Both the position numbers and the translations under genes were made by a program. From the NCBI GenBank assembly GCA_937911175.1, contig CALDSE010000041.1:1-59335 (forward strand): a DNA stretch of 59,335 nt. Reading direction: 5' to 3'. Below the pieces are notes generated by a model, which searched no databases, was not told the DNA's origin, and worked only from the letters and a program-made list of their open reading frames with translations. Of this stretch, positions 26,661-37,200 are shown in pieces (positions within the stretch are counted from its first letter, which is position 1; each line of letters starts with the position of its first letter). This DNA comes from an uncultured Sediminibacterium sp. (lineage in GTDB: Bacteria; Bacteroidota; Bacteroidia; Chitinophagales; Chitinophagaceae).

Positions 26661-27521
26661 ATGAAGCAATCACTACTTAATTTATTATTTTCCCTCATCG
26701 CTTTTTCCATTGCATATAGCATTGCCCTTTTAACCGGACTAGCGCTGATTCAGCAAGCTGTATTAATTGCCTTTCTTATTCAATGGATTTTATTTATTCC
26801 TGCTTATTTATTTCAAACAGAAAAGTTTTATGATATAACAGGAAGTGTTACCTATATATCCATTGTAACATATATAAGCGTTCAAAGTTATTATGCAATA
26901 AATGTTAATATAGGGAGTATCTTATTGGCTTCTTGCATTATCCTATGGGCGATCCGTTTAGGGAGTTTCTTATTTACAAGAATTCATAAAGCTGGAGAAG
27001 ATAAAAGGTTTAAACTCATTAAGCCTTCGCCAACAAGATTCTTCATGACATGGACTTTACAAGGAATGTGGGTTTCTATATGTTCAATGTGCGCCTTAAC
27101 AGCCATTGCAAGTAAAAATGGGGTAGTTCAAAATGGGGTTTTTTATATTGGCATGGCTATCTTTATTTTGGGTTTTCTAGTAGAGATTATCGCCGACTGG
27201 CAAAAGTCCAGCTTCCGTAAAAATCCTACCAATAAGGATCAATTTATTGCGCAAGGGCTTTGGTCTTACTCAAGACACCCAAACTACTTTGGTGAAATCA
27301 CTCTATGGTTGGGTATTTCAATTATGTCCTTTTCATCTTTATCTGGTTGGCAGTATATCACTTTAATCTCTCCACTATTTACATATTTACTTCTTGTTTA
27401 TATAAGTGGCGTTAGAATTTTAGAAATTTCAGGGATGGAAAAATGGGGTCATTTAGACAGCTATCAACAGTATATCCGTAGAACACCTTCTTTATTTCCA
27501 TTTTCTAATCTGTTTAAATAA
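26661..27521 (+). CDS. DUF1295 membrane protein (steroid 5-alpha-reductase-like)
   Basis: A 286-residue polytopic protein matching the DUF1295 branch of the steroid 5-alpha-reductase/isoprenylcysteine methyltransferase-like superfamily. The signature is in the C-terminal third: FIAQGLWSYSRHPNYFGEITLWLGI, where the RHPNYFGE motif binds the nucleotide cofactor in related reductases. Six to seven membrane helices are visible. Predicted to be an inner-membrane NAD(P)H-dependent reductase of an unknown lipid substrate. The GH32 gene starts 21 bp downstream, though a functional link is not obvious. Confidence 0.88.
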   Translation: MKQSLLNLLFSLIAFSIAYSIALLTGLALIQQAVLIAFLIQWILFIPAYLFQTEKFYDITGSVTYISIVTYISVQSYYAINVNIGSILLASCIILWAIRLGSFLFTRIHKAGEDKRFKLIKPSPTRFFMTWTLQGMWVSICSMCALTAIASKNGVVQNGVFYIGMAIFILGFLVEIIADWQKSSFRKNPTNKDQFIAQGLWSYSRHPNYFGEITLWLGISIMSFSSLSGWQYITLISPLFTYLLLVYISGVRILEISGMEKWGHLDSYQQYIRRTPSLFPFSNLFK

Positions 27522-27542
27522 AATACATTACCATATTATACT

Positions 27543-29066
27543 ATGAAAAAATTTACTTTTTATTATTTAGTATTTACTTTCTTTTTCTTTATTAGTTCGA
27601 TAAATGCACAAACTAAATCGAATGATATTGATGAAAAGTATAGACCCCAGATTCATTTCACTCCTGAAAAAAACTGGGTCAATGATCCTAATGGTATGGT
27701 ATATTATAAAGGTAAATATCATTTGTTCTTCCAGCATAGTCCAAACTCAAGCGTATGGAGTGATATAAGCTGGGGTCATGCTACAAGTAATGACTTAGTG
27801 CATTGGGAAAGAAAGCCAATCGCTATCTATCCTGATAGCCTAGGATTGATATTTTCTGGAAGTGCTGTGGTTGATAAGTATAATACAAGCGGCCTGGGTA
27901 AAAATGGGATTATACCCCTTGTGGCTATGTACACTAGCCATGACATGAAAAAAGAGAAAGCGGGTGTAATTGATGTTGAAAGCCAAAGCATTGCTTATAG
28001 TTTGGATGAAGGCGAAACATGGATAAAGTATCAGTCAAATCCAGTTTTAAAAAACCCGGGCGTTAGAGATTTTAGAGATCCAAAGATAATTTGGCACGAG
28101 CAAACTAAAAACTGGGTTGCATCCATTGCGGCGCATGATCAAATTAGTTTTTATGCTTCTTCTGATTTAAAAAATTGGGAAAAATTAAGTGATTTTGGTA
28201 AAACAGTTGGGTCTCATGATGGTGTTTGGGAATGTCCTGATTTATTTCCAATACAATATGAAGGAAAAACTTTTTGGGTTTTAATTGTTAATATAAACCC
28301 TGGTGGTCCTAATGGTGGTTCAGCTACTCAATATTTTGTGGGTGATTTTAATGGTAAAGAATTCAAATGTGATTACAAGCAAGTTAAATGGATGGATTAT
28401 GGTCCTGATGAATATGCGGGTGTTACATGGTCTAATACGGGGAATAGAAAATTATTCATTGGATGGATGAGTAATTGGGAATATGCAAATATTGTTCCCA
28501 CTGAAAAATTTAGAAATGCGTTTACCCTACCAAGAGAGTTGGGTTTGAAAAAGATAAATGAGGAATATTATATTACTAGTACACCAGTTCCAGAACTTAA
28601 AAAAATGGAAAAGAAATCAATTGTTATTAATAATCTAACAATTAATGGTTCATCTGATTTAACAGATAAAATTGGAAAGATGGAAGTACCCAGTAAGTTT
28701 AACTTAGTGCTTTCCAATAAGAGTGACTTCTCCATTGAATTAGTAAATACTTTAAATGAAAAAGTAGTAGTTGGTTATAGTAAAGATAAAAATCAGTTCT
28801 TTCTTGATAGAAGAAATGCTGGAAAAACCGATTTTCAGAAAAATTTTGGTAGAATGAACTATGCGCCAAGGTTGTCTTCATCAGATGAAATTTCCTTATC
28901 AATTTATCTTGATCTAGCTTCCATAGAAGTATTTGCAGACAATGGCTTATCTGTTCTTACAAGCGTTCTTTTTCCAAATGAAAAGTTCTCTAAAATTAAT
29001 TTTATTACCTCTGAAAAATTATTGCTTAAAAATTTTACTTACACGCCTTTGAATTCCATTTGGTAA
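27543..29066 (+). CDS. Glycoside hydrolase family 32 (fructan hydrolase)
   Basis: A 507-residue secreted GH32 enzyme. A signal peptide (1-22, ending NAQ) precedes a five-bladed propeller with the three catalytic acids: nucleophile D48 (WVNDPNG), transition-state stabiliser D179 (FRDPK) and acid/base E230 (WECPDLF). A C-terminal beta-sandwich (about 365-507) completes the family layout. It should release fructose from levan, inulin or sucrose. There is no SusCD pair, fructokinase or sensor nearby, so this is a solitary exported hydrolase and not part of a full fructan utilisation locus. Confidence 0.93.
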   Translation: MKKFTFYYLVFTFFFFISSINAQTKSNDIDEKYRPQIHFTPEKNWVNDPNGMVYYKGKYHLFFQHSPNSSVWSDISWGHATSNDLVHWERKPIAIYPDSLGLIFSGSAVVDKYNTSGLGKNGIIPLVAMYTSHDMKKEKAGVIDVESQSIAYSLDEGETWIKYQSNPVLKNPGVRDFRDPKIIWHEQTKNWVASIAAHDQISFYASSDLKNWEKLSDFGKTVGSHDGVWECPDLFPIQYEGKTFWVLIVNINPGGPNGGSATQYFVGDFNGKEFKCDYKQVKWMDYGPDEYAGVTWSNTGNRKLFIGWMSNWEYANIVPTEKFRNAFTLPRELGLKKINEEYYITSTPVPELKKMEKKSIVINNLTINGSSDLTDKIGKMEVPSKFNLVLSNKSDFSIELVNTLNEKVVVGYSKDKNQFFLDRRNAGKTDFQKNFGRMNYAPRLSSSDEISLSIYLDLASIEVFADNGLSVLTSVLFPNEKFSKINFITSEKLLLKNFTYTPLNSIW

Positions 29067-29165
29067 TTGTAAAATGGCATATTTAAAATTTTGACGAAAA
29101 TAATGGTTTTCTTTGCTTATTTTAGTAAGTAAGTGTAATCAAATAATTCAAATAAATACTATACT

Positions 29166-29816
29166 ATGAAAACAATCAACTTCATCATAGCTATACTATG
29201 TAGCTTATCTGTTCAAGCGCAACCAACCTTAAAAGGAGCTTATGTATCTAAAGAAGATAAAGATGTCATTATTTGTTTAATGGATGGCTACTTCGTTGAA
29301 ACCAAGTATAATGTTGATACGAAAGTATTTAATTATACCTGGGGCGGCCCATTTGTTAAAGATGGAAATAAACTCCTTATTACTATTCATTTTGATTCAA
29401 GAGATAAAGCGGCAGTGGGTAAAACAAAGGAAATTGTATTTGTAAAAAAGGACCATGAAATAATAGATAAAGGAGAAAATATTTTGGCAGGAAACTGGCG
29501 CATGAGTGGAAGAAAAAATGGAGATAAAATTACAGAAAATCCACTTAGAGCTAGGCGTACTTACAAATTACTAACGGGGAATCGTTTTCAGTGGATAGCT
29601 ATCAATATTGAAACTGGTGAATTTTCTGGAACTGGAGGTGGTGTCTATAGTTTTGTCAATGGAAACTATACTGAGAACATTGAGTTCTTTAGTCGTGATT
29701 CTTCTAGGGTGGGGGCATCACTTAATTTCACTGGCAAAGTTGAAAATGAGCAGTGGCACCATAGCGGCCTTAGTTCAAAAGGTGATCCTATTTACGAAAT
29801 ATGGACTAAGAAGTAG
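29166..29816 (+). CDS. Secreted beta-rich protein, unrecognised
   Basis: A 216-residue exported protein (signal peptide 1-19, ending VQAQ). The body is strand-rich with two similar halves: each starts with a LKGAY/LAGNWRM element followed by charged strands, and the second half has FSGTGGGVYSFVNGNYTENIEFF. This layout suggests a lipocalin-like or DUF4488-like barrel. It is 100 bp from the GH32 gene on the same strand and may share its transcript. No function can be assigned. Confidence 0.6.
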   Translation: MKTINFIIAILCSLSVQAQPTLKGAYVSKEDKDVIICLMDGYFVETKYNVDTKVFNYTWGGPFVKDGNKLLITIHFDSRDKAAVGKTKEIVFVKKDHEIIDKGENILAGNWRMSGRKNGDKITENPLRARRTYKLLTGNRFQWIAINIETGEFSGTGGGVYSFVNGNYTENIEFFSRDSSRVGASLNFTGKVENEQWHHSGLSSKGDPIYEIWTKK

Positions 29817-29841
29817 ACCCTGTTTTTTACAAAGTATTCAA

Positions 29842-31566
29842 TTAGTAAAGCCAAGATTTTAAGTCTACTCCCTTTGGGGCTCTTGTTTTTACCTCTTCTG
29901 CCCATTTATTAATAAACATTTGATGGTAACGTAATCTGCTTATATAGTTAGGCTGTGTATGGTCACCATTCCAACAATGCTCTGCTCTATCTCCATAATC
30001 AATTACACAATTACAACTTGGATTCTTTAATTGTTTTAACATATCCTCGGCTGTGTAAACTGCATTGTTTAAATAGTAGTTATCCATATCGCCCACGTAT
30101 AAATGAATTTTACCCTTTAGTTGTTCACCAATTTTTGGCCAATCCCTTTTAATAATATGTGCTAAGTCGTAGTTTTCTTTCCAATAGGCAGCAACCGACT
30201 TGTCAATTGTACCACTGTGTTTATCAAATATTCTTTTTGGATAACCGTCTTCACCCATTGGAGAGAAAACAGCCTCCCATACATCATATTGATCTCCACT
30301 TCTAGAATGGGTTCCTAAAGCAAGTTCTCTTTGATTGGTTTCTTTGATGGTAGAATTAATATGTCCTAAATAATTTCTATGCGATGGTCTTGCTAAATCT
30401 TTGAAATCACTTTTTGCATAGTAAGCATTTTCGTCTTTATAAATATTAATGGTTGTATAATGATTAAAATCTATTGGATCTGGGCATGCTGCATAAGCGC
30501 CATTGTACTCATTTGGATAGAATACTTGAACTGCAAGGGCTTCCCATCCTCCTGTTGATCCACCATAAGTAAATCTTGCCCAACCTTGTCCAATTCCTCT
30601 AAATTGCTTTTCAATTTCGGGAATTAATTCATAAGTAATAGCATCTCCATAAGGGCCCATATTTGCAGAATTTACTGCGTAAGAATCATCATAGTAGGGT
30701 GTTGCGTGTTGTATTTCTATGGCCAATACTCTAGGAAAATTTGGCCCTGTCCATTGTTTATAAAACTGATAGGCTTCTTCTTCTTGTATTTTATTATACC
30801 CAGTTATATTAAATCGGGCACTTGTATCTGGAATTAAGTTCGGGTTTGGGGGCGTTGTACTAAAGCCACTAATATCTGAAGGGAAATGTCCGTGATAAAT
30901 TGCCAATGGGTATCTCACATTTGGATGCGTATCAAATCCTTCAGGAAGTAAAATATGTGCACCCAAGTACATTGGCCTGCCCCAAAATTCAGTTAGTAAC
31001 TTACTTTGAATTTTAATATGTTTAATATATTTTGAGTCAGTTGGTTCTATGATGGGGGGTATGATTTGATCAATAGTTAATTGAACTACTTCTGTATTTT
31101 TGGGATCAAAATGAATTTTTATTGGTTTTGAATAAATATTACCAGGTGCTAAATTCCAATGTTGGCCTTCTCCACGATCCATTGGCAGTTTTACTACTTT
31201 ACCATTTTTAAGGTGAAAAGTTTCATATTTATGTAAAAGTACTTGAACGTAGTAGTCTCCTGCTGGTATTTGACTAAGCCTCTCTTTTGGGAAACCATAG
31301 GCCTCTTGTGCAATACTTTGCGTCGATCCAATGGCCCACTGGTCTACATTTTTACCTAAAATAATTTGGGTACTAAGCGCGTCACTAATTTGGAATCTTG
31401 GCTCTGCTGCATTGTTATTAGAAAAAAGTAATAATAGTCTTCCGTCAAAATTTTCAGTATGTAAATTATTATTAATTTTTACATTAAACATTTGAGCACT
31501 TAATTCAAGTCCATTTAGTAAAAAAATGCTTATGTAACATATTGTTTTAATTAAATTTATTTTCAT
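29842..31566 (-). CDS. Secreted esterase-like alpha/beta hydrolase
   Basis: A 574-residue exported protein (signal peptide 1-25, ending LSAQ). An N-terminal beta-rich part (26-200) resembles the immunoglobulin-like domain of enterochelin-esterase-type enzymes. The C-terminal part is an alpha/beta hydrolase with the nucleophile elbow TYGGSTGGWEA (S337) and an acid/histidine pair that should lie in the 500-560 region (GDMDNYYLNN and RAEHCWNG). It may act on carbohydrate esters or peptides. It follows the M14 peptidase gene by 13 bp on the same strand, so the two are probably coexpressed. Confidence 0.75.
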   Translation of the reverse strand: MKINLIKTICYISIFLLNGLELSAQMFNVKINNNLHTENFDGRLLLLFSNNNAAEPRFQISDALSTQIILGKNVDQWAIGSTQSIAQEAYGFPKERLSQIPAGDYYVQVLLHKYETFHLKNGKVVKLPMDRGEGQHWNLAPGNIYSKPIKIHFDPKNTEVVQLTIDQIIPPIIEPTDSKYIKHIKIQSKLLTEFWGRPMYLGAHILLPEGFDTHPNVRYPLAIYHGHFPSDISGFSTTPPNPNLIPDTSARFNITGYNKIQEEEAYQFYKQWTGPNFPRVLAIEIQHATPYYDDSYAVNSANMGPYGDAITYELIPEIEKQFRGIGQGWARFTYGGSTGGWEALAVQVFYPNEYNGAYAACPDPIDFNHYTTINIYKDENAYYAKSDFKDLARPSHRNYLGHINSTIKETNQRELALGTHSRSGDQYDVWEAVFSPMGEDGYPKRIFDKHSGTIDKSVAAYWKENYDLAHIIKRDWPKIGEQLKGKIHLYVGDMDNYYLNNAVYTAEDMLKQLKNPSCNCVIDYGDRAEHCWNGDHTQPNYISRLRYHQMFINKWAEEVKTRAPKGVDLKSWLY

Positions 31567-31579
31567 GTAATTTTTTTAA

Positions 31580-34114
31580 TTAATGTTTGTCTTCTTCTTC
31601 TGAATAATCTGCACCAGGGGCTGCCATAATACTTCCTAAGAATAAGGCGTTTAAAAATAATTTGTTTGTCCCATACCAAGTTCCTCTAAAATTTGGTTCG
31701 TCTGCAAATAAAATGACTCTTCCACTTCCCTCAGCGCCTACTAAGATAGAGGGTGAATTTTTAATCATTTTTAAAGAATTAGGATGTAGGTAGCCACCTA
31801 CTAAAGGAGTATTAGTATACTGCGCAATCGTACTATAGGCACTTGTACTATTTTGAAAGAAGGTAGAATTGTTTTTATAGACAGAAACTTTTCTTTTAGA
31901 GAATCCATATCCAATGGGATGGGTCGTATCAAGGTCTATAGAAAAAATTGAGCCACCTAAGGCTTTCGCACCCTCCATATCACTTGCTCTATCATAATCA
32001 AATCTTCCTTTTGTGGTACTGGAGTCAACTGCTAATTTGAATTTAGTAAATCCATTTTTAATGGCCCAATCGGCTCCAGACTTTATAGTAATTAGGGTGT
32101 TGCCGTTTTGTACCCAGGCTTTAATTTTGTCTACACTATTTTTATCTAAAAAGTTATAGGCACCTGAAACCATAACGAGTGTATTATACCTTTCTAAACG
32201 AACTCTAGAGAAATTTAAAATATCTATTTTAGTAATAGGCATATGCAAGCGTTGGTCTAGTAAATGCCATATTTCGCCAGCTTCAGAAGCGGCAACGCCG
32301 GTTCCTATAATCATTGCTGCTTCCGGCTTTTTCAGCGTTTTTATATAGTTGCTTCCAAGGTCAATGCCTGAGTTACTATACCCTGTAGCCACTGTATGCA
32401 CTTTTATATTGGCAGCAACACTGGCTTTGCTAATTATATTATATAACTCATCTGCTCCAACTTTTTGTTGTTGAACAGAAATGATAATACTACCATATCC
32501 AAAATTCTTATTCTCTCCATTGATGCTGGTACTAAAGGTTCTGGTAGCTGTTTGTACAAAAACACCCTCACTTTGCAACGCGTAAATGAATTGATGAATA
32601 TTATAGTCTGTATTGTTTACCAAGTAAGCATAATTACTTTTTACAATGGGTGAATTATTTATAACGAGAGGTGCATTTACTTTTTCAGCTAAAACCATAC
32701 TAGACTTCACTTCGGTAAAAGGAAGTCCGTAAGCATGAATTAAACTCCAAGTAGAAGCGTCGTAAAAAGTACTATCCTTATAAGTAATTTGATTTTCAAA
32801 AATACTTTTTACCATAATATAATTATCCTGTGCTGTAGGTACAAAATAATCTGTTGAGTTGGGAACTTTATAAATATCTATTTTGTGCAATAGTAATAAA
32901 TCAATAAATGCTTTTGTTCTATTAAAATCTTTGGCGTCGCCAAAGCTATAGCCTTTAATAATTGAATTTGTGGCTTGTTGTTTTGCTGTTACATAAAACT
33001 GCTTACGTAATTCAATTAAACTTTCTTTCTCTGCTAAAGATGCGGTGATAGTAGCTAGAGATGCGGTGAACTGATTACGTATAGTAAAACCAAAAGTAAT
33101 AGGAATGGTGGTTGTTTCTTGCACATGACCTCGGCTACTACCTTGCTCGAATAAAAATCCAGCACCACCATAAAAATTAATATAACTGCTACCATAACCA
33201 GGGTATAGTTTATCGAATGCTTCTTTGGTAAAATACATAGAGCCGATGCTGTTAGTTGCCTTGGTAAAATATTCACCAAATTTTGGATATATATTTTTGT
33301 ACAAGTAATCAGGCACAATTGGATTATTACTTGACTCTTTACCTGGATCGAAGTAGAATGTTGAATTTGTGCCCATTTCATGGTGGTCTGTTTGTACATA
33401 AGGGCGCCACTTGTGAAAGAAATTAATCCTATTTCTTGTTTCTGGGAAAGTACCTAAGAACCAATCACGATTTAAGTCAAACCAATAATGGTTGAATCTT
33501 CCTCCAGGCCAAATTTCATTGTGCTCTCTGTCATTAGGATCTGCAACAGGAGGTGTTCCCTTGTGCATATTCGCCCAATGCGTGTGGCGGTCTCTGCCGT
33601 CAGGGTTTATAACAGGATCCAATGTAATAATCATATTATTTAACCATTCTTTGGTTTGTTCGCTTTGAGAAGCAGTTAAATAGTAAGCAGTTAACAAGGC
33701 TGCTTCACTTGAAGAGGGCTCATTGCCATGCACATTATAGGCCAGATGAATGACCAATGGAACCTTATTATTAGTACCATTTGTTTGATTGGATAAGTGT
33801 TGTAATCTAATTTGCTCTATATTCTTATGGTTTTCTGGAGAAGAGAAAATTGCTACTACTTGTGCGCGACGCTCAAAGGTTTCTCCAATGATTTCAAAGG
33901 AAACCTTATCGGATAAGCGATCTAGCTCTTTTAAATAAGCTACAATACGATCATGCCTTGTATGTTGTTCACCAATGGCATAGCCCAGAAATTGTTCTGG
34001 GGTAGGTATACTAGCATCAAAATTTCCTTTATTAGGGTAGAAATAATTGGCTTGCCCCTGCACTAGCAAAAAGGAAAGCATTAAAAAAAGCGATGAAATA
34101 ATTTTCTTAAGCAT
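31580..34114 (-). CDS. Secreted M14 zinc carboxypeptidase-like protein
   Basis: An 844-residue exported protein. After a signal peptide (1-20) the M14 metallopeptidase domain spans about 35-390, with zinc ligands H129 and E132 (NVHGNEPS) and H244 (TDHHEMG), the NPDGRDR substrate loop (170-176), N214-R215 and the likely general base E322 (LFEQGSS). The remaining 450 residues include a Rossmann-like segment with AAMIIGTGVAASEAGEIWHLL and NTLVMVSGAYN, resembling the class I amidotransferase-like domains often fused to this subfamily. Predicted to trim extracellular peptides. Operon with the esterase-like gene. Confidence 0.88.
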   Translation of the reverse strand: MLKKIISSLFLMLSFLLVQGQANYFYPNKGNFDASIPTPEQFLGYAIGEQHTRHDRIVAYLKELDRLSDKVSFEIIGETFERRAQVVAIFSSPENHKNIEQIRLQHLSNQTNGTNNKVPLVIHLAYNVHGNEPSSSEAALLTAYYLTASQSEQTKEWLNNMIITLDPVINPDGRDRHTHWANMHKGTPPVADPNDREHNEIWPGGRFNHYWFDLNRDWFLGTFPETRNRINFFHKWRPYVQTDHHEMGTNSTFYFDPGKESSNNPIVPDYLYKNIYPKFGEYFTKATNSIGSMYFTKEAFDKLYPGYGSSYINFYGGAGFLFEQGSSRGHVQETTTIPITFGFTIRNQFTASLATITASLAEKESLIELRKQFYVTAKQQATNSIIKGYSFGDAKDFNRTKAFIDLLLLHKIDIYKVPNSTDYFVPTAQDNYIMVKSIFENQITYKDSTFYDASTWSLIHAYGLPFTEVKSSMVLAEKVNAPLVINNSPIVKSNYAYLVNNTDYNIHQFIYALQSEGVFVQTATRTFSTSINGENKNFGYGSIIISVQQQKVGADELYNIISKASVAANIKVHTVATGYSNSGIDLGSNYIKTLKKPEAAMIIGTGVAASEAGEIWHLLDQRLHMPITKIDILNFSRVRLERYNTLVMVSGAYNFLDKNSVDKIKAWVQNGNTLITIKSGADWAIKNGFTKFKLAVDSSTTKGRFDYDRASDMEGAKALGGSIFSIDLDTTHPIGYGFSKRKVSVYKNNSTFFQNSTSAYSTIAQYTNTPLVGGYLHPNSLKMIKNSPSILVGAEGSGRVILFADEPNFRGTWYGTNKLFLNALFLGSIMAAPGADYSEEEDKH

Positions 34115-34249
34115 GTATTATAGGTTGAATTATGAATAATGTACTAGCTAATTTACTATAATTATTGGTTAAAAGATGGGTAAAAAGCAGGAGATTGAAA
34201 AAATTACTAACTTAGGGTTTATCTATATTTAAATTAAAAGTTCATAAAT

Positions 34250-37200
34250 ATGAAAAATCCAATTATCTGTCTTTTACTCCTTTTGTCATTAAGTGTTCAA
34301 GCACAGAAGAAAAAATCGAATACTACTACTATTGAAGCTACTAAGCCAATTCTAGATTCAGTATTTAAAAATTTACAATGGAGGAATATAGGGCCTACTA
34401 GAGGGGGAAGGGCAAATGCCATTACTGGGGTAATTAACAATTCAAAAAAGTTTTATACAGGCTATACTGGCGGTGGTGTATGGGAAACAAAAGACGGGGG
34501 TATTAAATGGAAAAATATATCGGACGGCTTTTTCCAAGTAGGATCTGTGGGTGATATTGCTGTTTCAGAGTCTGACCCAAATGTTATTTATGTAGGTACA
34601 GGAGAACATGCTGTAAGAGGAGTAATGACAAGCTATGGAGATGGAGTGTATAAATCCACCGATGGAGGCGTTAGTTGGCAAAATATAGGACTTGAAAAAA
34701 CAAGACATATTTCTGACATCGCTATTCATCCAAGCAATGCAGATATCGTGTATGTAGCTGCACAAGGAACTGTTCATGGACCCAATAATGAAAGGGGTGT
34801 ATACAAATCGGTAGATGGGGGCGCTCATTGGAATCGCGTTTTATATATAAATGATAGTACAGGTATTGCTTCTTTGTCAATGGATATGAATAATCCGCGC
34901 ATATTATATGCAGCAGCTTGGGAGCATCGTCGCTTTCCTTGGACTGTATCAAGTGGAGGAAAAGGTTCTGCCATTTGGAAGTCGACAGATGAAGGAAAAA
35001 CTTGGGTAAAATTAACAGAGGGCTTGCCTGAAGTAATGGGAAAAATTGGGTTAAGTGTTTCTAGGGTAAATTCAAATCGTGTGTTTGCCATTGTTGAAAC
35101 CGAAAAGAAAAAATCTGGTCTATATCGTTCAGATGATGCTGGTAAAACATGGGCTTTGTTATCTAATAATCAAGATATTTCTTCGCGTTCATGGTATTAT
35201 ATGAAAGTGTATGCAGATACTAAAAATGAAAATTTGGTATATGTATTAAATGCACCAATGATGCGTTCTATTGATGGAGGAAAAACTTTTACCAATGTGA
35301 AAGTGGGTCATGGAGATACTCACGATCTGTGGATCAATCCTAATAATAACAATGAGATAGGGTTAGCCGATGATGGGGGTGGAGAAATTAGTTATGACCA
35401 AGCCAATACTTGGTCTTCTATTATGAATCAGAGTACTGCACAATTTTATAGAGTCAATACAGATAATACATTTCCATACAAGGTATATGGTGGTCAGCAA
35501 GATAATTCTTCAGTCATTATTGCAAGTAGAAATAATACAGGTGGTATAACAGTGCGTGATTGGAAAGCTGGAGCAGGATGCGAATCGGCTTTTTTAACTT
35601 TTGATCCCAATAAACCTGATCTAGTATATGGGGGTTGTTATCAAGGGTATATTGAGGTGTTAAATACCATAACAAATGAATCAAAAGATATACAAGCCTA
35701 TCCAAGTTTAAATTTAGCAGTTCAGCCTAAGGATATGAAATATCGATTTAACTGGAATGCGCCAATTATCACTTCTATGCATAATCCTAAAGTAATATAT
35801 CATGCAGCGAATGTATTGCTAAAGACTACAAATGGTGGTTTAAGTTGGGAAGCGATTAGCCCAGACTTAACTAGAAATGATAAAGCCAAACAAGGACCTG
35901 GCGGTATACCGTTTACCAACGAAGGTGCTGGTGGAGAAAATTATAATACTATTTTTTATGTGAGTGAATCTCCATTAGATGCTAACACTATTTATACTGG
36001 AAGCGATTGTGGATTGGTTTATGTAACAACTGATGGAGGTAGTAACTGGAAAAATATTACACCTGCCGATTTACAAGAGTCTCAAATTAATAGTATTGAG
36101 GCTTCTTCCTTCGATAAAGGAGTAGTATATATTAGTGCTACTAGATATAAATTAAATGACTACGCATCTTACACTTATAAGACAACTGACAATGGCCTTA
36201 CATGGACAAAAATAAATAAAGGTGTTAAAGAAGCAGATTTTATAAAAGTAATTAGAGAAGATAAAAAGCAAAAAAATATTTTATACGCAGGTAGCGAGAG
36301 GGGCTTTTATATTTCTAATGATGCAGGTAATACATGGGCAACAATGCAATTAAATTTACCTATTGTTCCCGTTACCGATATTATGATCAGAGACAATGAT
36401 TTGGTAGCGGCCACTGCAGGCAGGGCTTTTTGGATCTTAGATGATGTAGGCGCCATTCAACAAAACACTACATTCGATAATATAGGAGAAGTGAAGTTAA
36501 TGATGCCAAAGCCTGCTTATAAATATGGTTCAGGGGATGGTTTGCCAGAAAAAAATGGAGAAGGACAAAATGCTCCAGAAGGAGTTATACTAGACTACTA
36601 TTTACCTACAACACTCAACGAAAAGGATACGGTAATATTAGAAATTATTGGAAGTAACGGACAAGTTATTAGAACGTATACCAATATAAAAAATGATAAT
36701 TATAAAAAGTATCCTGGAGGGCCATCGCCAGAAACTTTATTAAGTAGCAAAAAAGGGCACAATCGATTTTTATGGAATTTTAGAACTCATTCAGAGAGCC
36801 CAGATGTAAATGGGGTGTTTGTATTGGGCAGTTATGCTGGTTATGCGGTTGCTCCGGGATCTTATCAGGCCAAAATAATACTTCATCCAAATAATACCGA
36901 TTCTTCGAAAGCACAAACAAGCAGCACTACAATTACAGTCTTACCAAATCCATTTATTAAAGCAAATAAAGAAGATTGGGAATTTCAACAAAATACACTT
37001 GCAAATATTAGTAAAAGCATTAAGGATATTCATACTTCAGTGAATAATTTAAGAAAAGTAAAAAAGCAATTACAATATTACACTGAAACATTAGCGAGTA
37101 TTCCCGACGCCAAAACAATTACAGATCAAGCTACTAGCATAATTAAGAAAATAGATACATGGGAAACTAATATTGTAGAAAGTAGAACACAGAATGGACA

